Part shown: positions 49,326-61,385 of the stretch, one piece after another
How the letters are laid out: every line of letters begins with the position of its first letter
Numbering within the stretch: the first letter of the stretch is position 1
Assembly: GCA_019055375.1 (NCBI GenBank)
Contig: JAHQIW010002262.1
Coordinates: 124,001 to 188,000, forward strand
DNA: 64,000 bases
Direction of reading: 5' to 3'
DNA from: Parelaphostrongylus tenuis
Lineage: Eukaryota; Nematoda; Chromadorea; Rhabditida; Metastrongylidae
Notes under the pieces: generated by a model
The model's database searches: none
Seen by the model: only the letters and a program-made list of their open reading frames with translations
What the model was told of the DNA's origin: nothing
Program-made: the position numbers and the translations under genes

Positions 49326-51805
49326 ATTCGGGCTGCTATGGCAACATGAAATCGTAAGAACGTTAGGAGAGCACCATAAGCTCCCGAATTCGCGTACGTC
49401 TGCATAGAATTAATTGGCGCCGATACTGACTTTAGCTCCAGTAGATGGAAAAAGCCGACCAGGACTGGGCAGATTACAAGACTATGATGGTCGCTCTTCA
49501 ATGTTTCAAGGAAGTAGACATTGCTTCCAGACATTCAGTTGGTAGCGGTCTCCATATCATGTCAGGAAGGATGGATATGTTGCCCCATGCAGAGTCATGA
49601 GCAAAATCTGATATATTTTATTGCTGATCGAGCCCTATGCAGCAGTTAGTCTGTAGAAGTTCATACGAGAACACATGTAGAGGTTAGCTCTAGTCTTCAC
49701 CATACACTACTACAGATCTTCAGGCGTTACATGTGAGCAGGTTAGATTCTAGATCCATGGAAACACAATATCCTGTAGAGAATTAGAGTTCACCACAACG
49801 TCACTGTCATATAGTAATCTTAGTAAAGAAGCCGCCTAGTGTGTGGTTTGTCGTTTCACAAGCTGTTCACTAAAATTACCATGAATAGTGGAATCTGGAC
49901 GAAGCAGAGCCGCTCCGGAAAACAGGATTTCAGAACAATACAGAACGGTGGATCACAGCAACTTGTGGCCGAGCTCTTGGAAATACTGCGAGGATTTCTG
50001 TCCCACCCCTTTCTGAAGGCCTTACTATATCAAAACAGGAACCATTATGGGCGTTCGAATCAGTAAAGTGTGTTTCTTTAGTACGTAAAGATCTTTCATA
50101 CACTATATAGCAGCTTTTGAACGAAAAACCCGCATTTTATGATGTCATGATTACGTAACGAAACCTTTCGACCAATACAACTTTACTACGATTAGTCACA
50201 CTTATCATCGAGAGCCCCATACGGACTTTGGTATGTCAAGTACTCCTCAGTGCTTCTACTGTGTGCATCTGAATCACGAAGTTGACTGATGAACGAGGTG
50301 GCTCCAGAGCTGGAGCGGGAAGACCGGTTTGAGTTTCCAGGACCATAGAAAATACCGCGAAGACGCTAAAAAGTGAACGACTGTGTGCTCGTCTTCCACA
50401 TAATACGCTTTCCTTGTCCAGCATATACTCAGGAAATTTGTACGCTATGTAACCGGGATTCGCGATAACTTAGTGTTAGCGAATAAGCTCTCGAAAGGAT
50501 GATGTTAGGGGTATTCTGTTTTAAGCGAGGTAGTAGAAGACGATATCCATGACTTATGCCATTCTATCGGTAATATGGTAAACATATGTGGACAACGATA
50601 ATTTGACTTTTCAACTTTGAAAACATATCTCTAATTCTGAGAGAGCGTTTTGAGCCTTTTCGAGATTTGAAGTGTCAGTGGCGTACGTGCTTTTGGGCGG
50701 CCTCGCCCGCCTCGTAGGAGCCGCATGCTCTGCCAGTCACCCCCTGCTGATAGTAGGATGCCTCTGTTTCGCAAATTTAATCAATTCATGGAATAGCCAC
50801 TAGAATCCATGAATTGTTGCTAAGAAGGCTTGGATTAAGTCGTCCATTACGCCTGGAAATTAGGTTCCTGAACATGATGGACTGTCTCGTATTTGCCGTC
50901 AATTCTAGTGTCACTTACTGAAAAATCGGAACGGTAGTTAATAAAAACGTATCAAATAACGAAATCGAAGTTTCAAAATAGTTTATGTGATTTGACAAAC
51001 AAACGATTGAGAAAAAACAACGTAGAGGTTGATGAGAAAGCTGACGACGTCACAGAGCGAAAGCCTAACAAATCAAAACAAAGATCATGACGGCATTGTA
51101 TCCAACTCATGACGTGCTAATGGCTCATGGGATTGTCGTTTTGATAAATAAGCAGAAATTTCTTGTTTGTACAAGAGAAAGACGCTGAGGAGATAGAATC
51201 CCGTTCCTCCTGCGATAAATAGCCAGAACCCACTTCCGAATATCCTCTGAACTTTAAAACCTTGACATTGTACATTTTAGAGTATTTTGATTTCTGGATA
51301 CTAATCATTGTCAGCTATACGTGCTGAACTACAGTAGAATAACTAGATCAATAACAGGATCGAATAAGTCTACCGTCAACCTATGCAGAGCCGTAATTTT
51401 TGCGGGCTCTCACTGACTTTTTCACCACCAATAGTATATAACACTAAACGAAATAACTTCTCATCTGCTACTTGGAAAAATAACGACGCTAATGTGCTGT
51501 TCCTCTATCACAGGATGATTTCGCCGACTGTAGCTTTAGCAGGGCCTCACGGAAAGTTGCAATGCATTGCAGAGAGGGTTGAAAGAAGATCTTCAAAAGA
51601 CAATTACAGTAGCTACTGCTGTAGCTGTAGAGACGTGGAGTAGCATTCGTAAAGATCATCGAAGTCTCGTCAATTGGAAAAAAAAAGTTGATTGCAATTC
51701 AACGCTCTGGTAGAACACTATAGCTTCCAAAAAGGCCATATAGAAAATCACACACAGTGACTGTTTGGACCTATTAATAGAGATGTTTTACCGTCATATG
51801 AAATA
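49326..51805. other. No gene seen; hammerhead-like relic at 50640-50735
   Basis: 50640-50735 is the third member of the 25.3 kb family (TTGAGCCTTTTCGAGATTTG, GGCGTACGTGC, then CCTCGTAGGAGCC); its core is degenerate on the minus strand. The remainder has only short frames. Confidence 0.45.
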
Positions 51806-52105
51806 AGAGCGCTTGTGGCGCAACAAGTTAAAGATGTCCTACGTTGCACACTAAATCAATGATTCGATCTTGTGCTCAAGGCTCACCAAGACTTCCAACC
51901 ATCCGGGGTTGGTAAACTGTCACCAGTGTTATCTGAGAGGATAAGCAGCACTGACTTGATACATTGGTAGGCCACCGCGAGTCATTGTAAAGGCCACATA
52001 TGCATTCAGTCACTTAAAACAATGCTAAAGATTGAAGGCGAATGATGGTCATCCCTCAAATATTGGTCAATGACGCGAGGTTTGTTCTTTACCTTTTAGA
52101 AATAA
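51806..52105 (+). repeat. SINE-A copy, diverged
   Basis: Head GAGCGCTTGTGGCGCAACAA, B box GATTCGATCTTG, body CCAACCATCCGGGGTTGG and AAGCAGCACTGACTTGATAC, tail with CATCCCTCAAATATTGGTCA. It sits at the 5' edge of the RTE relic. Confidence 0.8.
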
Positions 52106-53510
52106 AGGAGGATGGATTTGTTGCTTCAACGGGTCTTCTTTCAGAACGAGAAACGTATTCAACTGGCAAAAAATCGAATTGTATGTGGTCTGAAGATTCT
52201 TAAAAAAATTTTTCGCCAGTTCTCCGGTCCTCACAGGTTACCTGTCAAAATACAAAGCTCATATCAAGTGAAATACTACTAGGACAGCGTACTATTTGAA
52301 AAAGGAGACGTCCAAGACATCGGCAGCTATTGCCTAATCTGGTTGCTTTCTCTCTTCGTTGAACTCCTCACTAAAAAATTTCCAAACAGGATTAAAAACT
52401 ATCGGGCTAAGGACAGCCGTGTCAACTAGCAAAGTTTTAAAAGGACTTCACCGCATTAGACCACATTCACAATATAATAAGATCTATTAGAGCTTCGCGA
52501 GCTCGAGCGGTATAAGGATCTTTAAGTCAGGATATCACCATTCCACAACGATATTACCATCGACATAAAAACAGGGGTTAGGAGGTCGATAGTATCGCGG
52601 AAACATCATCCATTGCCACTCATCGTCATGCAAACATTCGAATGAGACAATATGAGACTTAAAGTAATGGCCGTGAATTACATTATTTTGATTTGTTGAT
52701 GACATTTCTCTCACCAAGCATCACGCAGGCAGAACGAATGTTAGCTGACCTTGACAACGTATGTGGAAAGTGTAGTCCTAGATTCAATTATAAAATTGAC
52801 GTTTAAGATAACGGATCGGTTTCGTGTGCCCCATTTACTCTCAACATAAAGAAGATTTCCTATTGCACAGTGACGTCATCTGGGTAGGTGAAAAAACATG
52901 ATAATCGGTTTCTCTCCAGAGTTTAAGAGGGAGTAGTCAGCAGCTTGCGGATCTTTCAAAAAACATCGATGATGTAATTTAAGAAATCAAGGAACAAACG
53001 ACTCCGCGTGCACTTTTTCGATTCAGCGACCTTCCTCTTTTAACATATGCGTCAGAAAAGTCGTCGCTAAGAAGCAAGAAGAAAGACCACTCAATGTTGT
53101 CGATCACACAGTCGATAAGTGGGTGCTAGAAGTGTCCCGTATTTCCCAAATGCGAAAGATCCAAAGTGACGATTTAAGAAAGCGATCAAAAATCAGAGAA
53201 ACCTTTCGACATGTCGAAATATTGTAAATAGGACAGGTTGGGGACGTAATGCGTTTTGGGGACAATCGATAAACAAAAGCCGTTATCGAGTGGGTTTCTC
53301 AGGATGCAAAACGCAAACGCACGCTAGGAATGTCACCGTCCTATTGATCAGACTTCTTCACCAAAGCGCTAGAAAATTAATATCATGTCCAGTGAAACAC
53401 CAAAACGAAGAAAACTCATTGAGTCACTTGCGCGAGAGGGAAAAATGGAAGGTTCACTGGCGCTAGCTCGAATCACTCGACCATCAACGGGTCGAAAAAG
53501 ATACAAATGA
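52106..53510 (+). mobile_element. RTE-type LINE relic, most of the reverse transcriptase
   Basis: Traces in order: a KGDVQDIGSYC block (about 52300; usual KGDPHDIGNYRP), RISPFHNDITIDIKTG-like (about 52520-52570), DLRKRSKIRE (about 53170), a decayed WAGHVMRF as GDVMRFGDNR (about 53248) and KAVIEWVSQDAKRKR (about 53277-53320), then SDFFTKALEN (53348-53378) and REKWKVHW (53434-53460). The usual conserved W residues are replaced or stopped and there are many frameshifts. Its 3' end is near an ACAAATGATAGC string. Confidence 0.8.
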
Positions 53511-53596
53511 TAGCCTTCGGTAGCTACGAGTTTTTCACATTATTTCGACTCACCCTCACTGCAGATATCTAATTTCAGAATAGAATAACGACTCAC

Positions 53597-53682
53597 TTGG
53601 TAAGAAGGTGGTAATGGCATGATGATGCGATCAGTATAGTAAGCAATTAGAATAAATATTGATAGGATTACAAAACTCAGAG
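53597..53682 (-). CDS. Candidate exon with a membrane helix
   Basis: Minus strand: acceptor AATAATTTCAG, two bases then 28 codons, donor CAA|GTGAGT. The peptide LSFVILSIFILIAYYTDRII then MPLPPSYQ is a membrane helix with a short flank, and both splice sites are strong. With 57843-57988 it suggests a minus-strand gene spanning at least 4.4 kb; an exon between would be needed to match phases. Confidence 0.5.
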
Positions 53683-54378
53683 CTGAAATTATTCTATTGG
53701 ATGGTTGAAATCTTAGATTACAGCACAACAAACGGGCCCAACCAGAACAGTGACAGAAAAAAAAAACGACTTAGCTAGCTGACGGTGGAATTTTATATCA
53801 GAAATTTTAATTCTTCTATAAATGCGTTGATAACCAAATGAAATTTCCAGGGAATGGAAGAGCACTCAATTATTATTCATTGCGCATTCGATTCAGGATA
53901 TGAAGCGTTAGTTACATCGTAGATGAACAACCAACAGTGTTGCTCTCCTAGCTCTCGAATAAGACATAAACATGTTGTTTGATTTTGACAATAAACTAAC
54001 AACGATAAGAGAAGCAAAGCCGACCTACTAAACTACAGAACTGCATAAGAGATCTTCGATGTTTTTTGGCGAATTGTTCAGCAGTGAGATTGCAGCAGCA
54101 AATAATACACATCAAAATCCACGAAAATACACCAATAAGTAGAAAACGAGCAAGATGTAAGGCTAGATACATAACTGAAAGCAATAGAATCAAAGATAGT
54201 ATAGTTCATCTGTGTACTAGGTTCAAAAGGCCCTTAACACCCGCGACAAACTCAAATTCTACGTCTGTTTCAACACAGAATAGGCTATTGTAAGTTCATG
54301 GGAATATCTCAGAAATCCACAAGAAACTCCTACTTAAACGCTAGTAATAGCGCAGCAAGTCTGAATTTACGAAAGTCA
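53683..54378. other. No certain feature
   Basis: Possibly the decayed front half of the mariner relic that follows; no conserved block recognised. Confidence 0.35.
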
Positions 54379-54673
54379 GCAAACAGTGTGTAACCTTACA
54401 CTGCAAAGAAAGCTAAGGAAATGTTTGCACTAAATGGAGGGAGTCGAAATCCTGCCGTATCCAGACTACAGTCCAGATGCTGCGCCGTCCTATTATAGCC
54501 CAGTTTCACTCAGTAGAACACTTCTGCGTAGGCGCCGATTCGAGCATTCAATCAAATTGAAGAGGCATATCAGGAATTTTCGATTCAATGCTCTAGAAAT
54601 GGTATTTCGAACAGCTAGGGAAGCTTGCAGATCGTTGGCAGAATATCGTCGGGATAATGATGTCTCTGATTGA
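54379..54673 (+). pseudogene. Mariner-type transposase, C-terminal part
   Basis: PYTAKKAKEMFALNG, then after a frameshift VEILPYPDYSPDAAPSYY, which is the mariner H-P-x-YSPDLAPSDY block with the final catalytic D changed to Y. Next come RRRRFEHSIKLKRHIRNFRF and ACRSLAEYRRDNDVSD, matching the family's W-x-x-V end in a decayed form. Frameshift and lost catalytic residue show it is dead. Confidence 0.75.
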
Positions 54674-55242
54674 GGAATAACTATTGCTGTTTCTAATTGA
54701 ATTTACTTTGAATTTTCAGCGGGTGTTAAGGAATTCTTTTCCTCATCTTAAAAACATCTGACAAATCAAGTATTGTCAATCAAAAAAGAGGACCACTAAA
54801 GCAGCTCTGAATAGGTAGTAACCTGCATTAGGAGGCGACACAATACTGAACGGTTCGGGGAAACCACTAGAATTATTCGACCGCGATGACCATGGCAAAC
54901 ATCGAATGGCATCCGCCTTGAAGCAGTCATCGTTCAACCCGCGCTGAAGATAATTATTAAATTATCTCTTGAAATGGGATGAGCTTATGCTGTTGTGAAG
55001 TGCCTGTGAATATCTTTTCAGTAATCAAATGTCCAGAATGTGAATATTCTAATAAACAACAGTCCTCACATTTTTTTAACAAAAGGGAATCCAATAATGA
55101 GGAAATTTGATCTCTCTCACAATTATGACGTTGTGATTCGCTTCTAACCCTGCTGTGTTTCAGAGGTAAAGCACAAATCTGGTATCTAACTTCAACAACA
55201 CATTAGCTTCTTTGCGCATTAATGTCAGCACGTAATTGAATA
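54674..55242. other. No gene seen
   Basis: Probably the 3' flank of the mariner relic and unassigned DNA. Confidence 0.35.
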
Positions 55243-55515
55243 AGGAGCGTTGTAGCCGGGTGGTTGTGATGCTTGTCGCGGCGCGCGTGGGGCCGAACCC
55301 CACCCTCCAACACTCTCCAACAGTCAACAACGAACGAATCATGGAAGACCTCAGCCAGGCTGTCTACGAGATTGCAGAAAGATGCGCTCAACTGTTATTC
55401 TGTGACGTGTAAGAAGAAGACGAAAAAAGATTGAAAGCTAGAAACACTAGGATCCGCACAGTGAAAAAAAAAAACAGAGTGAAGACGGATAATAAAGTGC
55501 CTAAAAAGTAGAAAA
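55243..55515 (+). repeat. SINE-B copy
   Basis: GTTGTAGCCGGGTGGTTGTG (A-box-like), GGGGCCGAACCCC (B-box-like palindrome), ACAGTCAACAACGAACG, GATGCGCTCAACTGTTATTC and the end AGGATCCGCACAGTG with an A-rich tail and GTGAAGACGGATAATAAAG. Confidence 0.75.
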
Positions 55516-57842
55516 CTGGAAGTAAACGGTTTTAAACTCAAAAACATCTTGTAACTCGCTGTGAATGATTTCTAAACCGACGAAAACATACAGACTACAG
55601 TGAATTATTTGAAATAAAAATAACTTATACAGACGCGTCAGTAGGAAACGAGATGTTCCTTCTCGCCAAAGTGTAATACAAATTCGCGACTTTATGATGA
55701 TTTTGTTCGATCCTTTCTTGTCGACGACTTCATTTTAAACGGTGAAGCGACTAGAAGAGCGATTTTAGGTGAGTAAAGCAGCCATGCTGTTCACAGGTAT
55801 CGTCGCACTGTTATTAACAAATTTTGAAAAGTTAACCCATTCTGCCTCATATGGATATTGGGATGATTAACCATTTTCTACACAATGTCTCAGCTGTCCT
55901 CAAACACGTCATTTCCTTTTTTGAAGGGAGAGCACCGATTCGATAGCTTGAAAATTGAAAATTTCAATGGTATACTTGATTTTTGAAAAAAAAATTTCTA
56001 AGTGCATTGTAAGAGTAAAAATAATACAATGCTTCACACTCAGGCATTTGCTGGAGAAAGTTCCCTCCTTAAACTTTAAAAACATTCAATAGCTCAATGT
56101 CGACAAGTTCAATGGCTTAATTGATTGTCAAAAAGAACCCTTCAGTGGGTTGTAGCACTCAAGAGAAGATTGGCTATCGCACTCTGCCATTTCAAGTCGG
56201 CTAGTCGTGTAGAGCAAGTCACATGCAGCGTGCGTTTTTTTGTTTTTGAATTCAGCGTTTTTCTACGTTTTGAAAAAACTCTAGGTGAAACAATGACCCT
56301 TACGCATTAGCTTAGGCTGCTTAGGGCTTAAGCCTAGGGTTATTGGAGCTCTTATTTGTCAATATAAAATGAAAATGAAAGGTCTAAGCCCACCGAACGA
56401 TAGAACGAAGTTTCTGCTTATTTCACTTTACAATCATCTAAATCTTTGCCATCAAATAACTGTTGGTTGCGAAAGCGCAGTGACTTGGTGTCAATATTGC
56501 GAAATCCCATCCAAATACTAGAGCAAAGAACGCGCCGAGTGTGAACCCCAATTTACTTTGGCTGCTACAGCGCACTGAGAAGTCCTTCATAAAAACCAAC
56601 ACCACTGAACTAAACGAGATTTATGCTATCGAATGACTATAGAAAGTTTAGGGAAAAGCTCTGCCAGCGATGAATGTTCGAGCGCTGAATGTAATTTTAA
56701 TTTTAATTTCAAGTATTTTCTTAAGACCACGCTCAAATTTTTGTACGCCTGAATTTTGTAACTTTATTTTTGGTAGTACAACACACCTGAAAGTTCTATT
56801 CGAAAAGCAAGCACACCATTGAAATTCACGAGATCTAAGCTCTTGAATGATTATCAAACTCTGAAAAAAAAAAACAGAAAACGCGTTCTTCTTGAAGGGC
56901 TGAGATAAGGTGTAATTGACGGAAAGGTATGAAATATTATTAGTGCCCGTAGCACTCTCGACCTTTCACAACCATATGTGCAGATTCTTATACATGGGCC
57001 AATCTTGGCTTGAAATCCGCCTTTCAAGGCCTATTTCCTCAACTTTCATTTTTCTCAAGCAAAAAAAGGTGCTGCAAAGATGGCTAAACTTCGTCTTTCA
57101 AATTTTGGATTGTTTTCTGGAAATTTTGAAGCTTTCACCGGTTGTACAGCGACCAGTACGGCAACAAATGCGTTAAGACAAATTTAATTTTATGGAGTCT
57201 AAAGCTTTGTTAGCTAGAATAATAATACAACACTAAAAAAATCATTTTGGCGTTTGCTGAAGGTGCACCATGAGCTATGAAGCACGAAACGCTTAGGAGG
57301 AACATCATTACGCCGATAGCGGTCAGCATTACCTATTTCGCATCCGGTAGAAACGTAGTACAGTTTAGCCTGATTTGTAAAAAGAACAAAGAAAGAAAAA
57401 ATTTGTTATCTTGAATCTGTTCGAGAATGATGAAACACAGAAGAGCATCAATAGGCTATTCAAGATCAATATACGTTAAAATCATTTCTGACCATTACTA
57501 TAGTGCTATTTATGGTTAATAACTACAGTTGAAAACATGATGGAGGAGAAACAAAGTTATTTGCATCTTCTTGCAAGTTACATTTGTAAATAAACATGAC
57601 ATGGATGGATTAGTATAGAAAAAATCTGTTTCTGAAATGTGAATTTCACATGTGTCAGAAGATAATCACATGACGAATTTTCCAACCGCCACAAATGACT
57701 TATCTAATTATCCATTCAAAAAAGGCTAAAATCAGTGGTAGATGTGGTTTTCTTTGGAAAGTAACACGACACAAATTTGCAAACGAGTCTCAACTTCTCC
57801 TAAGCATAGTTTTGTAGAAATTCTTTCCAAACAAGAACTCAC
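55516..57842. other. No gene seen
   Basis: AT-rich; 56520-56560 has an ACTAGAGCAAAGAACGC string related to the TAGAGCAA family at 20-21 kb, and CCACGCTCAAATTTTT near 56730 recurs inverted at 33885-33900. No exon identified. Confidence 0.4.
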
Positions 57843-57988
57843 CTGGAATTGTTTGTTTGAATCAGATTTGTACAGAACAAGCCAAGCGTTGTTATTGTAA
57901 CCGAATATCATGAATACTTCAGCAACAACAGAGCATAAGACACAATAGATATAAGCACAAATATTCGTTTTTTCAACAACCTCCATCA
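57843..57988 (-). CDS. Candidate exon with a membrane helix
   Basis: Minus strand: acceptor GCGTTTTCAG, two bases then 48 codons, donor CAG|GTGAGT, both strong. The peptide runs MEVVEKTNICAYIYCVLC, SVVAEVFMIFGYNNNAWL, VLYKSDSNKQFQ, with one hydrophobic helix. The ATG is three bases into the exon, so it may be the start codon or internal. Protein family unknown. Confidence 0.55.
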
Positions 57989-59242
57989 CTGAAAACGCTG
58001 ATACCGACCATACTTAGCAGTCCACGCAGTTCCAGCATTCAAACATTTCACCTCGTCTTTGGTAATGCGCTATAAAATACGAACAATACCAAATACGAAA
58101 ATTTTGATTAGGTGATAGAAAGCGTCATAGTTTTAGTGTTAAGATCATCGACTAAATGAATACGGATATAAAATAAGGAGTAAATTGCCTGTCAATATGA
58201 CACTTGAAAATTTGAGCAGAGGGAAGCGTGGAATTAATAATGTTACTCAAATTCAAACAGCGCTACAATACAACTTATTGTTGATTTGTACGGGACACAG
58301 AGATTCAGTGACCGAAGCAAAGAGTAATGGGAGAGTAGGTTAATCCGTTAGTAAACAACAAAAATCAACGTTTACTTTGGTCTATTTCCAGTTTTGAGTT
58401 AGCATGCTAAACATTCAGATTAAAGTTTAGGAAACAGAAAACACTTTTCATCACATGATTAAATATGGTTTTTAATTAAGAAAATTGGAAACCACTTAGT
58501 CTTGGGTAGGGGATGTGCTTGAAGGCCGTGCGCTTTTACACTTTTCATTATTTTGATTAGCCCCGAGGTGAAGTACTCTTCATACTAATTAAGAAAAATA
58601 GATATATATTAGAAGGAGTCCGTAACATATGCATAACGAGGTGAAAACATGTGAAAGCTTGTGAAGAGCAGTGAGTAAGCGAATCGTCATCGTCTCCGAT
58701 TGTCCATCCAGTTGCCGCGCATTGGCAATCGATGCTTCGAGGCCACCCACATGCACTGTCTGCAGCCACCTTACGCTGCAGGCTTCAAATCCAGAACGGT
58801 CACCTCATAAAATTCCTTCTACCTGAAATATCCGAAGTTCCTATTAGGACATCTCTTTCCCATATAGTGGCGAGCCGTCAAAAAATTTCAGATTTCAACT
58901 TAGTGAACAAATGTTTGACGGCTGGACTATACGATGAGCGGTTTTTTCCACACGCGTGTAGTTTCTCGCAGTAAACAAATTGACTGTACGTAATGGAAGA
59001 AAAAATAGGAAAAAACAGCTGAAATTTAAGAGTAAGAAAGTAGAAGGACATAAATAGGTATACTGGCTGTTCACTCAATGAGAATAGAGCACATTGGCCT
59101 GTCACCTGAAACAGAAATAAACCTCAAGACATTGCCGACGACGTCGCTTCTACAGAGTCACACTTTCCTAGTGATTTTACTTTGGTTCACAAAAGTTTTT
59201 CCCGTGGAATTCTTGTGCCCAATCAGTATCTTGTTCCATGCT
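57989..59242. other. Unresolved; possible minus-strand exon near 58590-58777
   Basis: After a GGCTGCAG acceptor on the minus strand a frame reads GGLEASIANARQLDGQSET and IRLLTALHKLSHVF before a stop. The overlapping plus-strand frame (58732-58974) is equally plausible, so neither is called. Confidence 0.3.
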
Positions 59243-59552
59243 TAAAGGATAAAGGATAAAGGATAAAGCTCTCGGCGTTGATCAATCCCTGAGGGATGCG
59301 CCATGCATTCAACTTCAATTTTTAACTTCATTTGAGGTGATTGAATGCATATCTGACCTTTACAATGACTCGCGGTGGCCTTCGCTGAACCGAGTCAGTG
59401 CTGCTTATCCTCCCAGACAAGTCTGAGACCTGTCTGGTACCAATTTACCGACCCCAGAGGGATGGATGGCTTGGTGAGCCATGAGTGCGAGATCGAACCA
59501 TTGACCTCGTGTGCGACGCAGAGCACCTCTAACCACTGCGCCACATGCGCTC
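59243..59552 (-). repeat. SINE-A copy
   Basis: Complete minus copy with a tail of three AAAGGAT repeats, CAATCCCTGAGGGATGCGCC, CCGAGTCAGTGCTGC, GACCCCAGAGGGATGGATGG, B-box complement GAGATCGAACC and end CACATGCGCTC. Its head directly abuts the 18S fragment. Confidence 0.9.
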
Positions 59553-59555
59553 TGT

Positions 59556-60608
59556 TTCATCAATCAAACATTTTCGGATGTAGTTTGCTGAGTTTGAACA
59601 ACGCAGCATATCGGCGGCTTGTTCGCCGATATTCCGAAAAAGTGTCTGCCCTATCAACCTGATGGTAGTCTATTAGTCTACCATGGTTATTACGGGTAGC
59701 GGAGAATAAGGGTTCGACTCCGGAGAGGGAGCCTTAGAAACGGCTACCACATCCAAGGAAGGCAGCAGGCGCGAAACTTATCCAACCTTGAATAGATGAT
59801 ATAGTGACTAAAAATAAAAAGACCATTCCTATGGAACGGTCATTTCAATGAGTTGATCATAAACCTTTTTTCGAGTATCAAGTGGAGGGCAAGTCTGGTC
59901 TCAGCAGCCGCAGTAATTCCAGCTGCACTAGTGTAAATCGTCATTGCTGCGGTTAAAAAGCTCGTAGTTGGATCTGATTCGCATGCAATGATTCGCCTTT
60001 GGCGTTAATCATTGTTGTGACTATTTGCTGGTTTTCGATTGAAATTTCGATTTCTATAGTGGATAGCGATTTTTTTTTTTGAATAGTTTCCTTGAATGGT
60101 CAATCATGGAATAATAAAAGAGGACTTCGGTTCTATTCATTGGTTCAGGAACTGAAATAATGATTAAGAGGGACAATTCGAGGGCATTCGTATCCTTGCG
60201 CGAGAGGTGAAAGCCGTGGACCGCAGGGGGACGCCGTAAAGCGAAAGCATTTGCAAAGAATGTCTTCATTAATCAAGAACGGAAGTCAGAGGTTTGAAGG
60301 CGATTAGATACCGCCCTAGTTCTGACCGTAAACTATGCCATCTAGCGATCCGATGGGGTATTGTTGCCTTGTCGAGGAGCTTCGCGGGAGCGAAAGTCTT
60401 TCGGTTCCTGGGGTAGTATGGTTGCAAAGCTGAAACTTAAAGAAATTGACGGAATGGCACCACCAGGAGTGGAGCCTGCGGCTTAATTTGACTCAACACT
60501 GGAGAACTCACCAGGCCCGGATACCGTAAGGATTGACAGTTTGAAAGCTCTTTCTCGATTTGGTGGTCGGTGGTGCATGGCCGTTCTTAGTTGGTGGAGC
60601 GATTTGTT
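59556..60608 (+). rRNA. Degenerate partial 18S rRNA (pseudogene)
   Basis: About 1.05 kb of small-subunit rRNA, roughly positions 260-1300. Landmarks: AAAAAGTGTCTGCCCTATCA (59637), GACTCCGGAGAGGGAGCC (59716), AACGGCTACCACATCC, CAGCAGCCGC (59904), AAAAAGCTCGTAGTTGGATC (59956), GGCGATTAGATACCGCCC (60298), AAATTGACGGAA (60443), GGAGTGGAGCCTGCGGCTTA, GGTGGTGCATGGCCGTTCTT (60569). It stops at GGAGCGATTTG, where 18S should continue. Universally conserved bases are changed (CAGCAGCCGCAGTAA for CAGCAGCCGCGGTAA; GGAATGGCAC for GGAAGGGCAC; CACCAGGCCC for CACCCGGCCC), so it is not functional. Confidence 0.9.
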
Positions 60609-61027
60609 TCATGCATATGCTAGGATATATGTCGCTTAGGAAGATGTATTATCAATAATTTTTCACCTGACTATTACAAATATCTTGAGTTCATTTTGGT
60701 CTTGTCGGTTAGAGAAGAAGTTGTAACTTATCAACTGGTATATTACTGCGAGGACAGTCTTTTATGGAGCAATTAGAGTTCTACATTGATACTTCATAAG
60801 CATTCGATTTATTATAAGAAGTTCAGAAACTAAACTTCTGCGCAACAAAATAAAAGACCGCGAACTCCGTGGAGTCTCAAGAAGCTAAGTTTACTACTAA
60901 TTAGTGTAAAAGTTTATTATTTAAACCATAAGTGATGTTTTACGCAGTGTCTCGTTACACTATTTATATTTTTGATTTATTTATGAAATATTGAATTCGT
61001 ACTTATTTTTCAGAAAGTGCATCGTCT
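60609..61027. other. No gene seen
   Basis: AT-rich sequence after the 18S break; nothing assigned. Confidence 0.4.
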
Positions 61028-61029
61028 AC

Positions 61030-61062
<33 letters not shown>

Positions 61063-61075
61063 CATAAATATATAG
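61028..61075. repeat. (TA)n-rich microsatellite
   Basis: Two TA runs interrupted by TATGTATA, just upstream of the hammerhead monomer. Another pure (TA)n run is at 61618-61640. Confidence 0.9.
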
Positions 61076-61104
61076 CTTAGGTTTAAAACATCTTTTTTTT
61101 CAAA

Positions 61105-61385
61105 TTAATTCAAATGTTTATTGTGAGGTTTAAAAACAGTCGATGTTGCTCTACCAGCCGAGATCTACCGACATAGAAGTGGTGAAAGTACAATGTCATT
61201 GTACACTATCCCGTCACCACGTACGCCTTCCTCTTGCTACAATGGAAGGCTTACTGTGGGGCGTGGTTCATTGACGAGGAGGGCGAGACCTCCGAAACAT
61301 GCGTGTATGGCCGTGGCGTACCAATCTCGCTTAGGCTTCAAACATTCTTTTTTTTATGAAATTATTTTGAATATAAATAAATAAG
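61105..61385 (+). repeat. Single old copy of the hammerhead repeat unit
   Basis: Plus-strand monomer of the 27 kb unit. It keeps AAAACAGTCGAT, the hairpin GTGGTGA...TCACCAC (with an inner AGTACAAT/ATTGTACACT stem), CCTCTTGCTACAATG, TGTGGGGCGTGG and the hammerhead. Start and end match those of the 3.9 kb monomer. Confidence 0.85.
61265..61313 (+). ncRNA. Decayed hammerhead ribozyme
   Basis: Stem I GGUUCA/UGGCC partly pairs; core UUGACGA differs from CUGANGA at C3; stem II GGAGG-GCGAGA-CCUCC is perfect; GAAA intact; stem III ACAUG/CGUGU with one G-U; GUA at the cleavage position. The C3 change should block catalysis while the fold is kept. Confidence 0.75.

Noticed and set aside
52535..52717. 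Minus-strand ORF of 60 codons
   Set aside because: Antisense shadow of the RTE relic at 52106-53510.
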